64,000 bases of DNA from Salticus scenicus (taxonomy: Eukaryota; Arthropoda; Arachnida; Araneae; Salticidae): the NCBI GenBank assembly GCA_963930645.1, contig OZ005651.1, positions 329,797,527 to 329,861,526 on the forward strand. Direction: 5' to 3'. Of this stretch, positions 8,949 through 22,722 are shown piece after piece. The stretch's first letter is position 1; every line of letters starts with the position of its first letter. The notes beneath the pieces were generated by a model that worked only from the letters and a program-made list of their open reading frames with translations, ran no database searches and was not told the origin of the DNA. The translations under genes were made by a program, and so were the position numbers.

Positions 8949-11024
8949 TCACAAAATTCTATAAAATTACCATTTTAATTCTTTCTAAAATATATCATTT
9001 AAACTTTATTATTCCCAATCTAAAATACAATTAAGTATTACTGTAGTTATGAATGTCATTTTTTTACAGTGTCACACTTGGTCACCTAAAAAATTTATCA
9101 GTTTCTGTAAGTGAATAGTTAAATGTTATTCTTTTGGAATGCCACAATGCTGCTAATTTACTCTCTTTTTATTATCATTTAAGAACATAGCAGTAATTTT
9201 CACTTTTTCACTCCTGAGCATAGCAGGATGAGTAAACTTAGAATCAGATATATGTTCTATTAAGGATCCAAATGATACAACTCTGGGGGGGAAAAATAAT
9301 AATAATATTTTGTATAGAATATGATATGATTAACTTTCTGATTTACAGGGCTACACTAAAATATTCAGAGAGATCAAAAGCTGTAATTATAATCTAATGA
9401 CTGCATTTTCTTTTGCGTTAAGTCTTTTTAAAACTTTCCAAAATGCGTAAAAGTAATTTTAAAATCAATTAGTCTATCTGTATATTTTTCAGTCATTCTG
9501 TCTGTTGTGTGATAATGTAGGCAAAGAATATTAAAAGTTATTCGATACGACAATTACGTACAGTTGGAAAGTGTTACTAATCAATGCGTACTGCATTATT
9601 TTTCTTTCTTGTTTTTTTTTTTTTTTTTCCTTCAATATATTTTCTATACATACTGTATAGTTATCAACTCTTCTGCTATTCCCGAAAGATTACTCTCCAT
9701 ATGAATATGTACAGTCATAAAATAATAATAATAATTTCCTTCCCCGACTAATTTCGCCGAAAATTAACATAGAAACCGGCAGTTGATGCCTAACGATTGG
9801 TAATAACATCTAGTTTTTTTATTCAATTGCTAAATTTTGTTTAGGGTGTCATGCACATATTAAAACTTGTACAAGCTTCTTCTTCTTCCTTTTTTTTTTT
9901 TTTTTTTTTTAATTTCCCGAATTGTAACACCCATTTTTGAGTACGTATTCGAACTTCTGAGGTCAAGGCGATTCGAAAAAAGGTATATTTTATATTCTTT
10001 ATATCAAGTTTTCATCGAGCAACAAGCAAAAATTTATCAAGGGTAAATCTCTATATTAAAAAAAATAAAATTCAGATATCACACAGAAAAGTATTGTATC
10101 CATTCAGATAATAATCGGAAAATAAATATAACAATTTTAAATATAAAATAATGTAAAGTAATGCTAATTAAGAAATGATGTGTACGTCTAAACTTACTTC
10201 AATAACTATTATAATCATGAGCAAGCAAAGTAGTATATGACACAAAAGATAACGAGTGACAGCCCGCTAAGAGCAATAAAAATTGAAATATCACTATATT
10301 CGAAAAATAATAATAGGAATGAACTGTAACCCATATTTTTAATGATGCCCATTCTATTCGTGCAAAAATTAAGGCAGGTCGTAACTCATAATTTTTTGAA
10401 ATATGATTTTATTAATTATTTTCATAATACAAAAAAAATTTTTAATCAAAAATATGCATGGAATATATTTGGATTAATTCATAATAACGTTAAAAAAAAA
10501 AAAAAAAAAAAAAAAGAAAGAAAGAAATTTTAATCTATTAATTTTTTGGGAAGACATGAATTAATGTTTATTGCATTCATTTAACATTAGCATCTCCATA
10601 TTTTAACAAATTATAACTCTGAGAAAAATTGATAGAAACATATAAACTATGTCATTTTCTGAGTTGATTTGTACCAAGTAATCCAAAAAGCTCGTCGAAA
10701 TTGGGGGGTTGCCTTTGAAAAAAAATGAAGTTGATGCCAGTTTTAATATGTAGACATCCCTTAAGCAAAATCTAGCTAAACCGTTCTAAACTAGATCTTA
10801 TTACTAATTGATTGGCACCAGCCGCAAGTCTCTACACTAATTTACGGCGAAATTAGTCGGGAAAGGAGGGGGGTGATGGCTTTTTTTTTATGATTGTACA
10901 TAAAGTGCGGCCCGAATGAATAAAATAGATTTCCAATGCGGCCCACTAAGTGTTTTGGGTTGGACAGGTCTGATCTAGAGAGTTTTAAACGAAAATTACT
11001 CCTACTTTCAGATAATCTGAACAA
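8949..11024. other. AT-rich sequence, no gene seen
   Basis: Contains T runs near 9609-9628 and 9890-9911 and an A run near 10491-10514. Short frames here (for example 10342-10533) end in lysine runs encoded by the A tract and look noncoding. A GC-richer patch near 10908-10985 ('gtgcggcccgaatg') suggests an old repeat that I cannot classify. Confidence 0.5.
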
Positions 11025-11762
11025 CACTTTTGAAATAATATACCGCAATTGGAATACAAATACCTTTCTATCTCAGGAAATATGAACATTTTTATGAAAA
11101 ACGCTTCCTCCATTGTGCATGCGCGAAAGATAGAAAAATTTTTATTACACAGGGTTGAATGCTAGATATATTGGGCAACTTTGTCAAAAGTTCATTTATA
11201 AACAGAGTAAAAATTTAACAAAAAGAACTAGCTAGATTTTAGATATTTTTCTAGAGTTGAAATTTAACAAAGGGTTTTCCCCGTCTTGTGCAATTAATTT
11301 GAAGATCCAGTTATTTCAACCACTCTCCAAAAGTACTCTTTTGTGAAAAAATTTTTATAAGCCTGTAGACCTAACTTATTTTTGTTTATTTACTAAGATT
11401 TGCGAAATCATAAGGGGTTTTTCCCACAAAAAAGAACTTTTACAAAGAGATGGAAATAATTGAATCTTCAAATTAATCATTCGCCGTGTAAAAAGTCCTT
11501 ATCAAATTTCAACTCAAAAAAAAAAAAAAAAAAAAAAAAAACTAAAATCTAACTCGTTCTTTTGCCGACAATTTTCTTACTTTTTACTCTATTTAAATGA
11601 ACTTTTGATAAAAGTTGTCCAAATATCTAGCTTTCAGCCTACGTATTTTTTTTTTTTTAATCTTTCGCATGCGCAGTGAAAACGTTTTTCATAAAAAGAC
11701 TCACATTTAATGAGACGTTTAAAATATTTGTATTTCAATTGCAGCATATTGTTTCAAAAGTT
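11025..11762. repeat. Foldback (long inverted repeat) element, about 740 bp
   Basis: The left arm begins 'acttttgaaataatatacc' and the right arm ends as the reverse complement of 'acttttgaaacaatatgct'. The arms remain alignable for about 320-350 bp, including 'ttttatgaaaaacg', 'gcatgcgcgaaagat' and 'caaaagttcattta' segments, around a spacer of about 50-60 bp. There is no open frame. This is the architecture of a foldback MITE. A (TTTTA)n tract follows directly (11761-11812). Confidence 0.8.
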
Positions 11763-11771
11763 TATTTTATT

Positions 11772-11802
<31 letters not shown>

Positions 11803-12989
11803 TTTATTTTTGAGTAAATAAATGCTTATATCTCCGTTATTTAACTTGCTATCGTCACACAAATTCATCCACAAATTGTAATTGGTTTAAAATAAAACAT
11901 CCTAAAGTTACAGATCATTTCTTTAAATTTAATAATACAGGGTGATCACAAACATTATAGATTTTGCTCAATTTGTTCCTGCTTTTAAATGTTGTCTTAA
12001 ACCAACCTTCACAGAAAAACATGAGGAAAATACACTTCTTTAAACGCCCAATGTTTGAAAACATTATATTGAGAGAAAAGTTTTTAAATTGAAAAACTGA
12101 TCGTTTGCAAATCTTGTTAAACTTTTGAGCAATAACGTATCAAGCTTTCAACCCGCGTAATTAAAAAAATCTACTTTTAGCCCATGCATAGTAAGGAAAA
12201 AAAAAAAAAAACTTCAAATAGTCAAATCGTAGCGAATACTACCCATGTTAATTTTGTGTTTTGGAGTACTATTTCTTCAAGTTTTGTAACAATGTTTTGA
12301 GATGCATTCTTGTTATAAACAAAATATTTGCCAAAAATAATTTAATGCTTTTTGAAAAAAAGTTATATCTTCCTTAATAATAGTACGATTTAAAAAAAAA
12401 AAAAAAATGCATATATTGTACATTGTACATATAGAGTGCAATAATGTGTTAAAGTTACAAGTTATTTGTAGATATTTATAATATAAGGTGATGAAGAATG
12501 TTTATGCTTTTCTTCAGTTTATAGTTTGTCCCCTAATTCCATTCGTGACTAACTTGACAGTATAAAATGTAGTTTATAAATGTTCTTTGCATGTTTGGAG
12601 TTTAATGCCACTTCATCCAGTATTTTTATTTATTTATTTTTGAAAATCGAAAAAAATGTCAAAATTACAAGTATTTCTAATACTTTTTTCACCCACTGTA
12701 CATAATGAACCCTTTAAAACAAAAGGACTCATACGAAGAAAACAAAGTATCCAAAATCAACATAAAAGTAAGAAATTATTCTTACACCAATTGCATCTAA
12801 AAATGTTTTATTTAAAGCAAGAAAATTTATAAAGAAAAATTAACGTGAAAATTTTTTTAGGCCGTATATGTACAGGTTCCTTCAAAGAAATTTCCAAAAT
12901 ACTTGTCAATGAAGAAGTCTTGTACCTTAATCTTAAAAAGTAAAAATATAAATAAATAAATAAATAATGAAAATAATGCTTTGATACAT

Positions 12990-12996
<7 letters not shown>
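11763..12996. other. AT-rich sequence, no gene seen
   Basis: Begins with (TTTTA)n. 'tacagggtgatcacaaac' near 11936 and the reverse complement of 'cacccactgta' near 12690 could be the worn ends of a Tc1-like relic, but the match is short. No protein family is recognised. Confidence 0.4.

Positions 12997-13040
<44 letters not shown>
12997..13040. repeat. (AT)n microsatellite
   Basis: About 22 uninterrupted AT dinucleotides. Confidence 0.95.
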
Positions 13041-13043
<3 letters not shown>

Positions 13044-14423
13044 TAAGAATATAATTATTACATTTAATCCTATCAGGATTATAAGAGTCATCTACTTGTC
13101 CCAATTGACTATTATAGCGTTACAGGTTAATAATGCAAATAATTTCTGATATAGGCTGTTATGTTATTGAGAAACAAGGAAATTCAACCTTAAAAAAAAA
13201 AAAAAAAAAAAAAAAAAACGAAATACGTGATAATTTTACAACCTATGTTTGAAGTACTGAATAATTTCGTCGTTAGATGTCAAAATTTATGTTTAAAAAT
13301 GTAAATAATTTCCAAAGTTTACAATTATTTCTCCAATCTCATCTATAAAATTCGCAATTTTTCGAAGTTGTTTCCCGAAATATGCATCAATTCTGCAACC
13401 TATTAAAAAAATGTACAAGCATTTCACTCTTCTTTGTTAAAATTTACGTTTAATTGCAATTAATTACTGAAGCAAATTTTTTTTTGTTGTTAATCAATAA
13501 AATTCGCACATTTCCCCAACTTTTGTATCAGTTCGTACTATTTATATTTACAGCTTTAGATGGTAACTACTTTACTGAAACCGCTATTATTTTTAAAGCT
13601 AAGAAATTAACGGTGAAAGAAGCTCGATCTCGTATAGTTGTTGTTGATAATACATATAATGTAATATGTATAATATTGATGTAATATATATAACAAAAAT
13701 GAGATTTCCTAACACTAATTACCATATCGATTAATTTGGAATATATATATATAATAAATATTTCTGTAATAGAAACAATGGTAGTTAAAAAAGAAAAAAA
13801 AATGTCGAATGTTATCCGTGATGCATGCTAAAATTCTTATAAAGAAATAATTGATTTCATAATTAATATAACGATAGATATATTTCCAGTGTTATATGAG
13901 ACAGGAGCAAAAAGTACTTGCTTATAAAGCAAAATAGAAAACTAATGCCTTTAGAAGTTGAAAGATTGTTTTGTAAAATTTCTAAATTTAAAATCAGGAT
14001 TTGACTTTAATATTACAGTTCCATTAATGCTTGACTGTTTTGTTTTCAAATAAAATAAATTTGCACAGAAATTATTATATTTGTGTTGGAAGTAGCAAAT
14101 GCTTATCTACTCAATTTAAAATAAATAAAAAGAATCTTCAATTTATATCTAGCTAGAAATAATTTAACGAATTTGTCCTAAAAGTCTGTAGACTAGACTA
14201 CTAGGTTCAAACATAGTTCATATCCATCATCCTAGTCCTGTAAAATGTTCTGTGATTTCCCCCAAAACTCACAGGAAAAACGCCATGAAATGCACTCCTC
14301 CAAAGACTTGGGTCTCAAAGGCACACAAGCAGGTTAGATTCTGCCATTATTCCTGATACGTTTAAATCAGTCCACAGATATACGCAGAATAAATTATTAG
14401 AAATTTTTATTAGATTTATTAGA
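13041..14423. other. AT-rich sequence with decayed 'ccgaaatatgca' repeats
   Basis: No gene is seen. Segments of the type 'cccgaaatatgcatcaattctgcaacc', with 'aattactgaa' nearby (about 13250-13510), recur in diverged form near 15200-15430 and 19080-19700, pointing to an old dispersed satellite-like family. Confidence 0.45.
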
Positions 14424-14880
14424 TTACACAGGCCTACAAAAATGAAGTTGACAAAATTTGATTCGATGAGTTCAGCTGATCTTTGTTTTTTGATATGATG
14501 AAACCGAAAATGCAGCCCATTTTTCTCTATCACGAAAAGATTTTTGTCAATACAGGGTGTTTACCAACACAATTTCTTACATATACCATCATAAAAACAG
14601 GTTGGTTGGTTGGTTGATATGTTTTTAAGTTGAACTAGTGCTTCGCAGTTACAACAATAGGTATCTATGATTAATTAATAATAGAAACATACTATAAAAC
14701 TTACCATATAATTATATTGGTAGAAGAGTAATGGAAGAAATTGTATAGGCAGGCACCCTGTATTGACAAAATTCTATACGTGATAGAGAAAAACTGGCTT
14801 CATTTTCGGTTTCAACGCACCAAAAACATACAGATCAGCCAAAATTATTAAATCAAAATTTTACATGTCGACCTGTGTTA
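14424..14880. repeat. Foldback repeat with 'tacagggtg' inner ends
   Basis: Arms of about 150 bp (14424-14575 and 14725-14880) are inverted copies. Shared blocks are 'acacagg', 'cagctgatct', 'gaaaccgaaaatg', 'tttttctctatcacg' and 'tttgtcaatacagggtg'. The centre of about 150 bp is unique, with (GGTT)n. Divergence between the arms is moderate. No coding capacity. Confidence 0.75.
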
Positions 14881-14896
14881 TCATTTATACCCAGAT

Positions 14897-14932
<36 letters not shown>

Positions 14933-15163
14933 AAATGAAATATTTCATAAAAATTATAGTAGTTCTTATATAAATTTATCGCACTAAGGCTATTATGAAA
15001 CGTAAAATCGTTATTTTTTGGCATGTTAGAAAAAATCTCTTTCATTCGTAATCAGAAGAATAGGCAGGTATCTTATTCATTCACTAAAAATCTCACTGTT
15101 TTTATTTAAATGTAAAAACAAATTATTTTTGACAATAGTGTATCAAAATGATTAAATTTTCAT

Positions 15164-15198
<35 letters not shown>

Positions 15199-16227
15199 TG
15201 TGTGCGCGCGCCGAAATATGTTATATTCTTGATTTACAAAATTTATGTTTAATTACAGCTAATTACTCGAACACGTATTTATTTTTATCATCCATTGCTA
15301 AAATATGGAATTATATCTGTGTTTAAGCGTCAAAAATCGAACTGTTTTGCTGATTCCAAAAAAATTAAATATTTACCAATAAATCCGCATATTTCAGAAT
15401 TAAGGTGTATGCTTACTAAAATATGCCATTAGATTTTTATTAACTAACGCTTAATACAAGGAAATGCTATTTATTTATGGGTATTGTATTATATTGAGGG
15501 AAAAAAGAATAAATAAGTTAACAAACAAATAAAGAAAGAAAGAAAAGGAAAAGAAAGGAAATAGTATTTAAAGTCCTTATTATCATTATTAATATCTTAA
15601 AACGTGAAAAAAATTAAAAAGTAGTACTCTGTAAGCCGAGTTTATATATATATTTATATTAAACGCGCAATAAAATGCATTAAATCTAATGATAGACAGT
15701 TATTTTACACTTGGAAATAATTTATAGCAGTCTTATCAATACTATGTGCAATAGATTAAAACCATCTGTGTCTGTGGTTAGTGGTTATCGTCAAATGCCC
15801 TGGATAGAAAAACTTCTGCGCTCGAGGCAATAAATGATATAATTGTTTAGGTTGGGACGTTGGGAGTGGATGACCTTTTTTAACCTTTCGTACAGTATTT
15901 GCTGATCTTACATTCGCAAATTTTTATTTTTGTTTTTCTGTCGTAACAATTATTCTGTTTAATATTTAATATCAAATTAATACTGTTTCATTTAAACAAT
16001 ATATAAATATCTACGTCTTAACCCCCCCCCCCCCCCCGAGAAGCCTGTTCGCTCCCCTTAAAATTCTGATCGTAACAAAATTGCGTGATTTTACACTCAA
16101 AGAATTCATTAATAGCATTACTATTTTTATAGTTCCAATCTTTAATTTAAAATTTTACGAATCTACCTTCACCGCTTTCCCTACTTCGCTGTAAAGTATG
16201 TGTCCACATTTATGTACTTCACTCCAC

Positions 16228-16260
<33 letters not shown>

Positions 16261-16329
16261 GTTGCACGGATTTTCTAAGCTTAACACTTAATGTCGAAAG
16301 AAAGTCAATTTTATGAAGACATATCAGTA

Positions 16330-16366
<37 letters not shown>

Positions 16367-16420
16367 CCAAAAAGAATTTTTATGAAAAATAATAATAATA
16401 AATTTGTTTTAAACCAATTA
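14881..16420. other. AT-rich sequence with simple repeats, no gene seen
   Basis: Holds T runs (about 14899-14929, 15163-15185), a (GT)n tract turning into (GC)n (about 15186-15210), a C run of about 16 (16022-16037) and an A run near 16229-16256. No family is recognised. Confidence 0.5.
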
Positions 16421-16657
16421 TTCGTTTTAAGAGTATTGACCAGTTCTTTTGAAATATATCCATACTGAAAAATTACATACTTCCTGGAGAAGGGAGCAAT
16501 TATTCTCTCGAAAGGAGGGGGGAGATGCCCATACACAAATAACTTTTCCTTGCTGATTATCACAATCATATATATGTATATATATACATAATACATTGAA
16601 AAATAAAAATAATTCTCATTATGTACATTTATACGAAATTTTGCCCTACACTGCCGC

Positions 16658-16691
<34 letters not shown>

Positions 16692-16972
16692 AGTATGACA
16701 GCGAAACCTGTTGAGTGAATGATCACTAAATGTAATCAAAACTAAGCTAAGTCAAGGTCCAACTAAATATGATGTTTGGTTAAATTTTGTTCATTCGTTC
16801 GTAAGGTATGGTGTATATAAAATTTTTGATACACATTGACACACATGCACACTCATACATAAAGAGAGAGATTTTCTAGACGTGGTCTAATCGTGTTCAG
16901 AACGACTGAAAACGTGTAAATCCATCGAAAACCAGAAGATCGAAAATTTTCAAGAATTCAGTAAGAAGAAGA
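16421..16972. repeat. Dispersed repeat family, copy 1
   Basis: Diverged copy of the segment at 52471-53060. Shared blocks in order: 'ttcgttttaa(a)g(g)tattgac', a 'gatgccc(c)ca(c/t)a(c)aca' block, 'attatg(c/t)(a/c)catttatacg(g/a)aatttt', 'cctgttgag', 'ttggttaa', 'ttcgt(g/a)ag', 'gacacacat' or 'gacagacagaca', and 'gaaaattttc'. The consistent right-hand part suggests the 3' end of a retroelement or a non-autonomous transposon. There is no coding frame. Confidence 0.65.
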
Positions 16973-19900
16973 AGAAAAAAAGATAGTTTTCTTTTGATTA
17001 AAATATTCCAAAAGGGTAATAAATAAATGAATAAGTGTAAAAATAGCTCAGCCTTTTTCTTAAAATATAAAATTACGTTCATTGGCAACGGTTACTTATA
17101 TAAACCTTTTAAAATGTGTTTTACATTTTTCTATTTGGTGCCAAAAGAAAAAAAGATAAATCGTTTTCAATTGCTGTATTTTACTGAAAGAAATAGATTT
17201 CTCGTCCTAATGCTTTTCTTTATAATAGAAATTCAGAGCTCAAAATCTCCACCGTTTTCATCCACATTTTCCATCACTAAATTTAACCCTTTCATTCCCC
17301 GTGATATCAATTGGAATCATAACAATTCAGATTTTCTTTCTTTCCATCCAACACTCACGCTGGTTCAGAATAAACAATATTAAAATTTCTATACATTTTC
17401 CCACCGAAAATATATATATTTTAGATGAGTTCACTATCTTTGTTGATAAATGAAAGTATATATTTCTCTATTCCGATAATAATATTGGAATCAGTTTCCT
17501 GTTTTTAGGCAATTTAAGTAAATTAACTGTTTGAAATATTCTTTATTTTAATTTTTATAATTTGTATTTCTTCCAAAATTTTGATATTTTTATTCATTGA
17601 AAAGTTACCACTTAAAATCATAAGTGGTATCAGTGGTTATATTAAACATAAATAAACACATTTCTAGTTGCTATGTTATCTATATAAATTCATACTCTGC
17701 TATTACTCCTATTATATATATATATATATATATTACCTTTGAAATAAATTTATCACTAAATATAAGATTTATTGTGTTATGGATGGAAAAAGTTGGGAAT
17801 GAACGGGTTAAATACAATTTTTATCATAAAATAAGTCAAAAAATGATTGATACTGAATAATAGTTGGAAAATGTCCTTAAAAAAGGTGGTATTTCGAGCT
17901 ATACAGAAATTAAAAATTCAAAGAAGCATTAAATGTAAGACAATATAAAATAGCACATAAATTTAATATAAAATCCAGCTTCAAAATAAGTATATCTGTT
18001 CGATGGCAGATATCAATTCTGAAAATTAATTAATTAAATTACAATAAATAAATAAAAGTTAGAGAAAACTATTCTGAGATTCAAAATACCATATTATCTC
18101 ATATATTTCCCTTTTTAATAGAATTCCTCGCTATGTCATCATTCGGGAGTTTTCTGAAAGATCGCAAACGATTTGTTTGCAAAAGGGGTTATTAAGAAAT
18201 AAAACAATTTTCATTTTAGTTTAATTAAATTATCTGAAATTTGTTATTTAAACTGGAATTAATATTCTTAAAACGAAAGAAAATATAAAATTTTGAATTA
18301 TTTTCATTTTAAATGACTCAAAAATTTTCAAACTAAGATCTAATGGATCTCTGCGCAAATTAATATATTTGAAAGTAATTCATTTTAATTAATCAACACA
18401 AAATATCAATATTGTAAAAATTAACAACAAACCTTTTCCATGGACCATTCTATGCTTGCCTCATCGACAGTTAAGACAGAAAATATCTACTACAAAGAGA
18501 CAGGACAGATGTTATGTTCCTGGGCAGATGTTTTAGTCTAAAGTCCAAAGGAAGTTCCGTTGCTATTGGTTACGAGAGGAAGAAATAAATTTTTACAAGA
18601 TTTTGTGCTGTATTTTTATTTGAAAGAACAGGTGCTTGAAAAACTACAGCAGAAAGTGCAGGAAAAATTACAACATTTTTTTACAGTGCAGGTAAGCTCG
18701 AAGCATATTCCACTATAGAGCATAACAAAGGATATTCATCATGCATTTCATTTTCATTTAGAAATTGTAAATTGTAAAAAGTGTTGTCTATACATCTGAT
18801 TCTAATTACTTTTTGAATACGTTCCATTCAGACAACATTTGGTTTTCAATAAATGTATTTTTGTATACAGGACTATTTTTGAAATTTTCTTTATTTCATC
18901 TATTCCAGTCTATATCTATATTGCTATTGTTTTCACAAATATTTTTGAAAGTAGCATATTAAATAGAATAGTTTATTTGATATCTCCAAACCAAACCATT
19001 CCCTTAATTCCTTCAATAAGGCATTTGAGAAATTCATTCAATAGTTTTTCCTAATCTGCTGCTTGTTTAAATGTTTTCTTCATTAATTCCAAATATGTGA
19101 TTATTTCACGATTATTTGCCGAAATATGGGTTTATTTTACTGCTGTAAAAAAAAAAAAAAAGAAAGAAAGAAAGAAAAATGCAGATTAATAGCATCTAAT
19201 TACTGAATTATTTATATTTTCTGCCACCAATTCCCCAAATTCATTATTTATTCCAAATTCGTTCTATTTTCAAAGCTATAAATGTAAATCAACATTTCTT
19301 TTTTGATATAAAATTTCCGAAATACGCATCATTTTCGTGATCTGCTGCCGAAATCTGGAACATTTCATTGTTTTTTGGGAAGAAAAAAAAATAATCATGG
19401 CTAATTACTCAAAATTCCTGCTTTTTTCTGCTCTAAATGCCGAAATACGCAATATTTTCTGAAATGAAGGATTTTTATCAATGTCAATTCCAGAAAAATC
19501 GTGATTAATTTGCCGATAATCGACATTTTAAGATTGATTTCTAAAATATGCGATTACCTTTGTCACAAATCGAAAACAAAAAATGGCTTCTACTTATGTT
19601 TGATTGCCGAAATACTCAATATTTTTTTAAATAAAGAATTTTATCAACAACGATCCGCGAAGAATATAAATATTTTGCCGCTAATCGGCGAAATTCGCAC
19701 TGTCTTCAAAGCTGACTTCCAAAAAGAAACCGGGGCCATGCGAGATTGCTCGTTCGTTTAAGCAGACGATAGCTGTTTGTTCTCGCGCGGCCCCATTAAA
19801 ACTTAGCCCATTGAAAATCGATATTAAATCAAAATATACTAAATAAATGAAACAATTTCCGATATTTTTTAGTAGTTTCGTAATTTTTTGCCAGGGATTA

Positions 19901-20277
19901 TTTTAATTAAATTAGAGATTTTTATGTTGAGAAATTTTGTGAAATCATCTTGTTTTCGCTTTTTAGCGAAATTCTCTCTGGCATATTTCCGCAAAATACG
20001 ATATCCTTTCGCAAAATGCGAAAAAAGCGAACGGCAGTTTAAACCCTGCTGACATCACATCAATACGTTTTATAAATACAAACACAAGCAGATCTATCGG
20101 GTCCTCCATCTCTAAATATACGCTCAATAAGAAAGAAAATAATAAAAATGGCAAGATATTGTGCTGTTGAATTCGAGAAAGTGCGTATTAACTTCCTTCG
20201 TAAACTAGATCAAGAATATAAACATTCGAATGATTATGATAGTATAAATTACAAAGATTCGTTAATCATAATTATTA
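16973..20277. other. AT-rich sequence, no gene recognised
   Basis: Short open frames (17027-17383, 17624-17860, 19501-19761 and others) give low-complexity or featureless peptides. 19080-19700 holds degenerate repeats with 'gccgaaat(a)' motifs. 18640-18700 holds a reversed echo of the 56-bp minisatellite. Confidence 0.5.
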
Positions 20278-21208
20278 GGAGGGCCTTGAACTAGCCAAAC
20301 TTTGGCCTTGGGCATATACTTCTTCACGGGGCCCCCTTACACTTACTCATTTAAACTTAAAACCAAAAAAGGGCATTGAAAAAACTTTTGCATTTGTTTT
20401 GAGGGCCCATTTCAGCAAGGGGTTCCGGGGTAAGTGTCTCGCATGCCCTCGTTATCAGAAATTAATACTTTTAATATTTTGTACCTTTAAACTTTAAGAA
20501 AATTGCCTTCTGACGCTGTCAAGAAAAAGAGTCAAGTGGTGTCAAGAAAAAGAGAGAGAGATTAAAGCAAAACCTACAAGAAAGTAAAAATGATGTGTGT
20601 AGTGTGTGCGGGGGGGGGGGGGGTAATAATACAAGGCCGAAAGGAAAGATAATATATATATATATATATAATATTTATGCTCTGTCCTCTTTGTTTTTGA
20701 TGGTCACCTTTTAATAGGAATCTTGTGTGGCTAAAACTTAGGTATTTAACCCACTTCCTTGTTGTTATTGTTGTTGTTGTTGTGGCTTATTCCTCAAGGT
20801 CTAGCTACAAACTAGACCAGGTCCAGGAGGTCGTGGATCTTCAAAAAGTCATAAACAATAAAAGACGCACTTCCTTGTTAAAGCATTTATAGAGTCCGAT
20901 CAAGCCGAAAGCGGGGCGCACATTCGGGCCCCCCTACCCATCCTTTCCCATGTGGTTTTTACCACTCTTTGAAAAAGAATCCTTAAATTTTCCCTCTATT
21001 TTATACAAAAATTGCATATTTAAGTAAACTATTCCCTTTGTAAAACCTCCATTTCGTTTTTAGATGTAAAATTTAATATAATATTGTTTTCAGGAACATT
21101 TTTATATATTTCAAATTACGTAGTTTAAAAATTGTAAACGAAATTTCGGGCCTTCATCTCAAGGACCCCTGGGCCACGACCCAGTTGGTTCATGCATTAA
21201 CCAGGCCC
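20278..21208. mobile_element. Possible degraded hAT-like non-autonomous element
   Basis: GC-richer segments unlike the surroundings occur at both ends: 'gagggccttgaac' near 20280, 'cacggggcccccttac' near 20325, 'gaggg(c)ccca' near 20400, and reversed 'accaggccctgag' near 21200. CAGGGCC-type ends and internal 'ggggccc' strings are common in hAT MITEs. I found no matching 8-bp target duplication, and (GTT)n and poly(G) tracts interrupt the middle, so this is tentative. Confidence 0.35.
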
Positions 21209-21592
21209 TGAGTACATATAATGTAAAGCATAGTGGAATTAGCTTATGAAAAGAAAGAAAATAGTTTTGGGTATTTGAATTAAAAACGAAAAAAAAAAAG
21301 AAAAAAAAAAAAAAAAAACTGTATTTTAGTGATGGATAGATATCCTTGAAAGAAATTTATACTAAAATACAAGAATTTTCTAAATGTGTAGCATTTGCTG
21401 CTTTTATATAATCTTCATTTATGTGAATTTTAAAGTTGTAAATGAAATGGGAGAGGATATTATATATGAAGTAAATTTAACTACATATTGTTCAAACTGG
21501 GTACCAAATCTTAAGAATGGTTAACAAAGGAATTAAAAATTACGTAACATGTATTAAGTAATTTTCTTTTCGTTATAACTTCATTAGGAAAG

Positions 21593-21638
<46 letters not shown>

Positions 21639-22609
21639 TTATTTTATAGTTATTACTTTATCATGTAAATGACACTTTTAATAAGATATTGATTCCATAT
21701 ACACTCCATTTTTTTTCTTTATAAAGAAAAAAAAAATCCACATTAAACATACAACAAGTTGTTACAAACAAACAAACAATAAAAAAAAAAAAAAAAAAAG
21801 AACCTTCATCACACTTGTTTTTATTCATTTTCGAGTTCAAATTTCTAATAATTCATTACTAAAAAATTATATGAAATAATATCTGAATTTGCATCTAATT
21901 AACTATAAAATGGTACCTGATGCTGAGGTTAAACCGGTAAGAAAACCGTATTTAGCAGTAATAGAATCTTTCTAACCCTTTAATCGGCAGCTCGACACTT
22001 ATGTAACACAAGGACCACACACATTGAACAACACTGAAGTATGAAATTGCGTCTCATTTTTTTATTCCCTTTTCTTTTGTTTTTCACTGAAAGCGATACA
22101 AACTGTATATATTTTTGTAAATCCTTTATAAAAATTTTATGTCAAAATTTTATGTCTAAAAAAATTGATTTTTCGTTGCAACCTGTGGCTAATAATATAT
22201 ACAGATGACTCAAATTTATCTAATGATCTATATATTTTTGATTTTGCCTAAGTAAGCCGATTTAGTAAAACACATAATGTAACACCCAGACATACACAAA
22301 CACATACATAAATTAATAAACAGGAATGAACAGGAATAAACATTTAGTTTTTATAAGTCATGTTAAATATGTAAGCTAAACTACGTATATCAAGAAGACT
22401 TTTTACAAAACCTTTTAATTTATTTCCGTTTAAAGTACACTGAAGCTACTTTATTCAAAGTGTTTTATTTTAAACAATACATATACCGATACTTATTGCT
22501 GGAAAATAACAGGCTGCATTTATAAAAGATGGAGATAATTCTTTCTTCAGGAAATTAATGAAATCTTAACTAGTTTTCGATTAACTTGTTAGTGGCTCCT
22601 TCGTCAAGC

Positions 22610-22642
<33 letters not shown>

Positions 22643-22691
22643 TTTTGTTTTTAAATCTGCAATTTCCCTAATTATCTGGAGAAAAAAATTA

Positions 22692-22722
<31 letters not shown>

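Noticed and set aside
11936..12700. A Tc1-like relic bounded by 'tacagggtg' and 'cacccactgta'
   Set aside because: The end match is too short and no transposase islands were found between.
19963..20154. Minus-strand frame or its complement as a transposase or zinc-finger N-terminus
   Set aside because: Lys-rich segments near 19940-20040 are suggestive on either strand, but no conserved motif could be placed.
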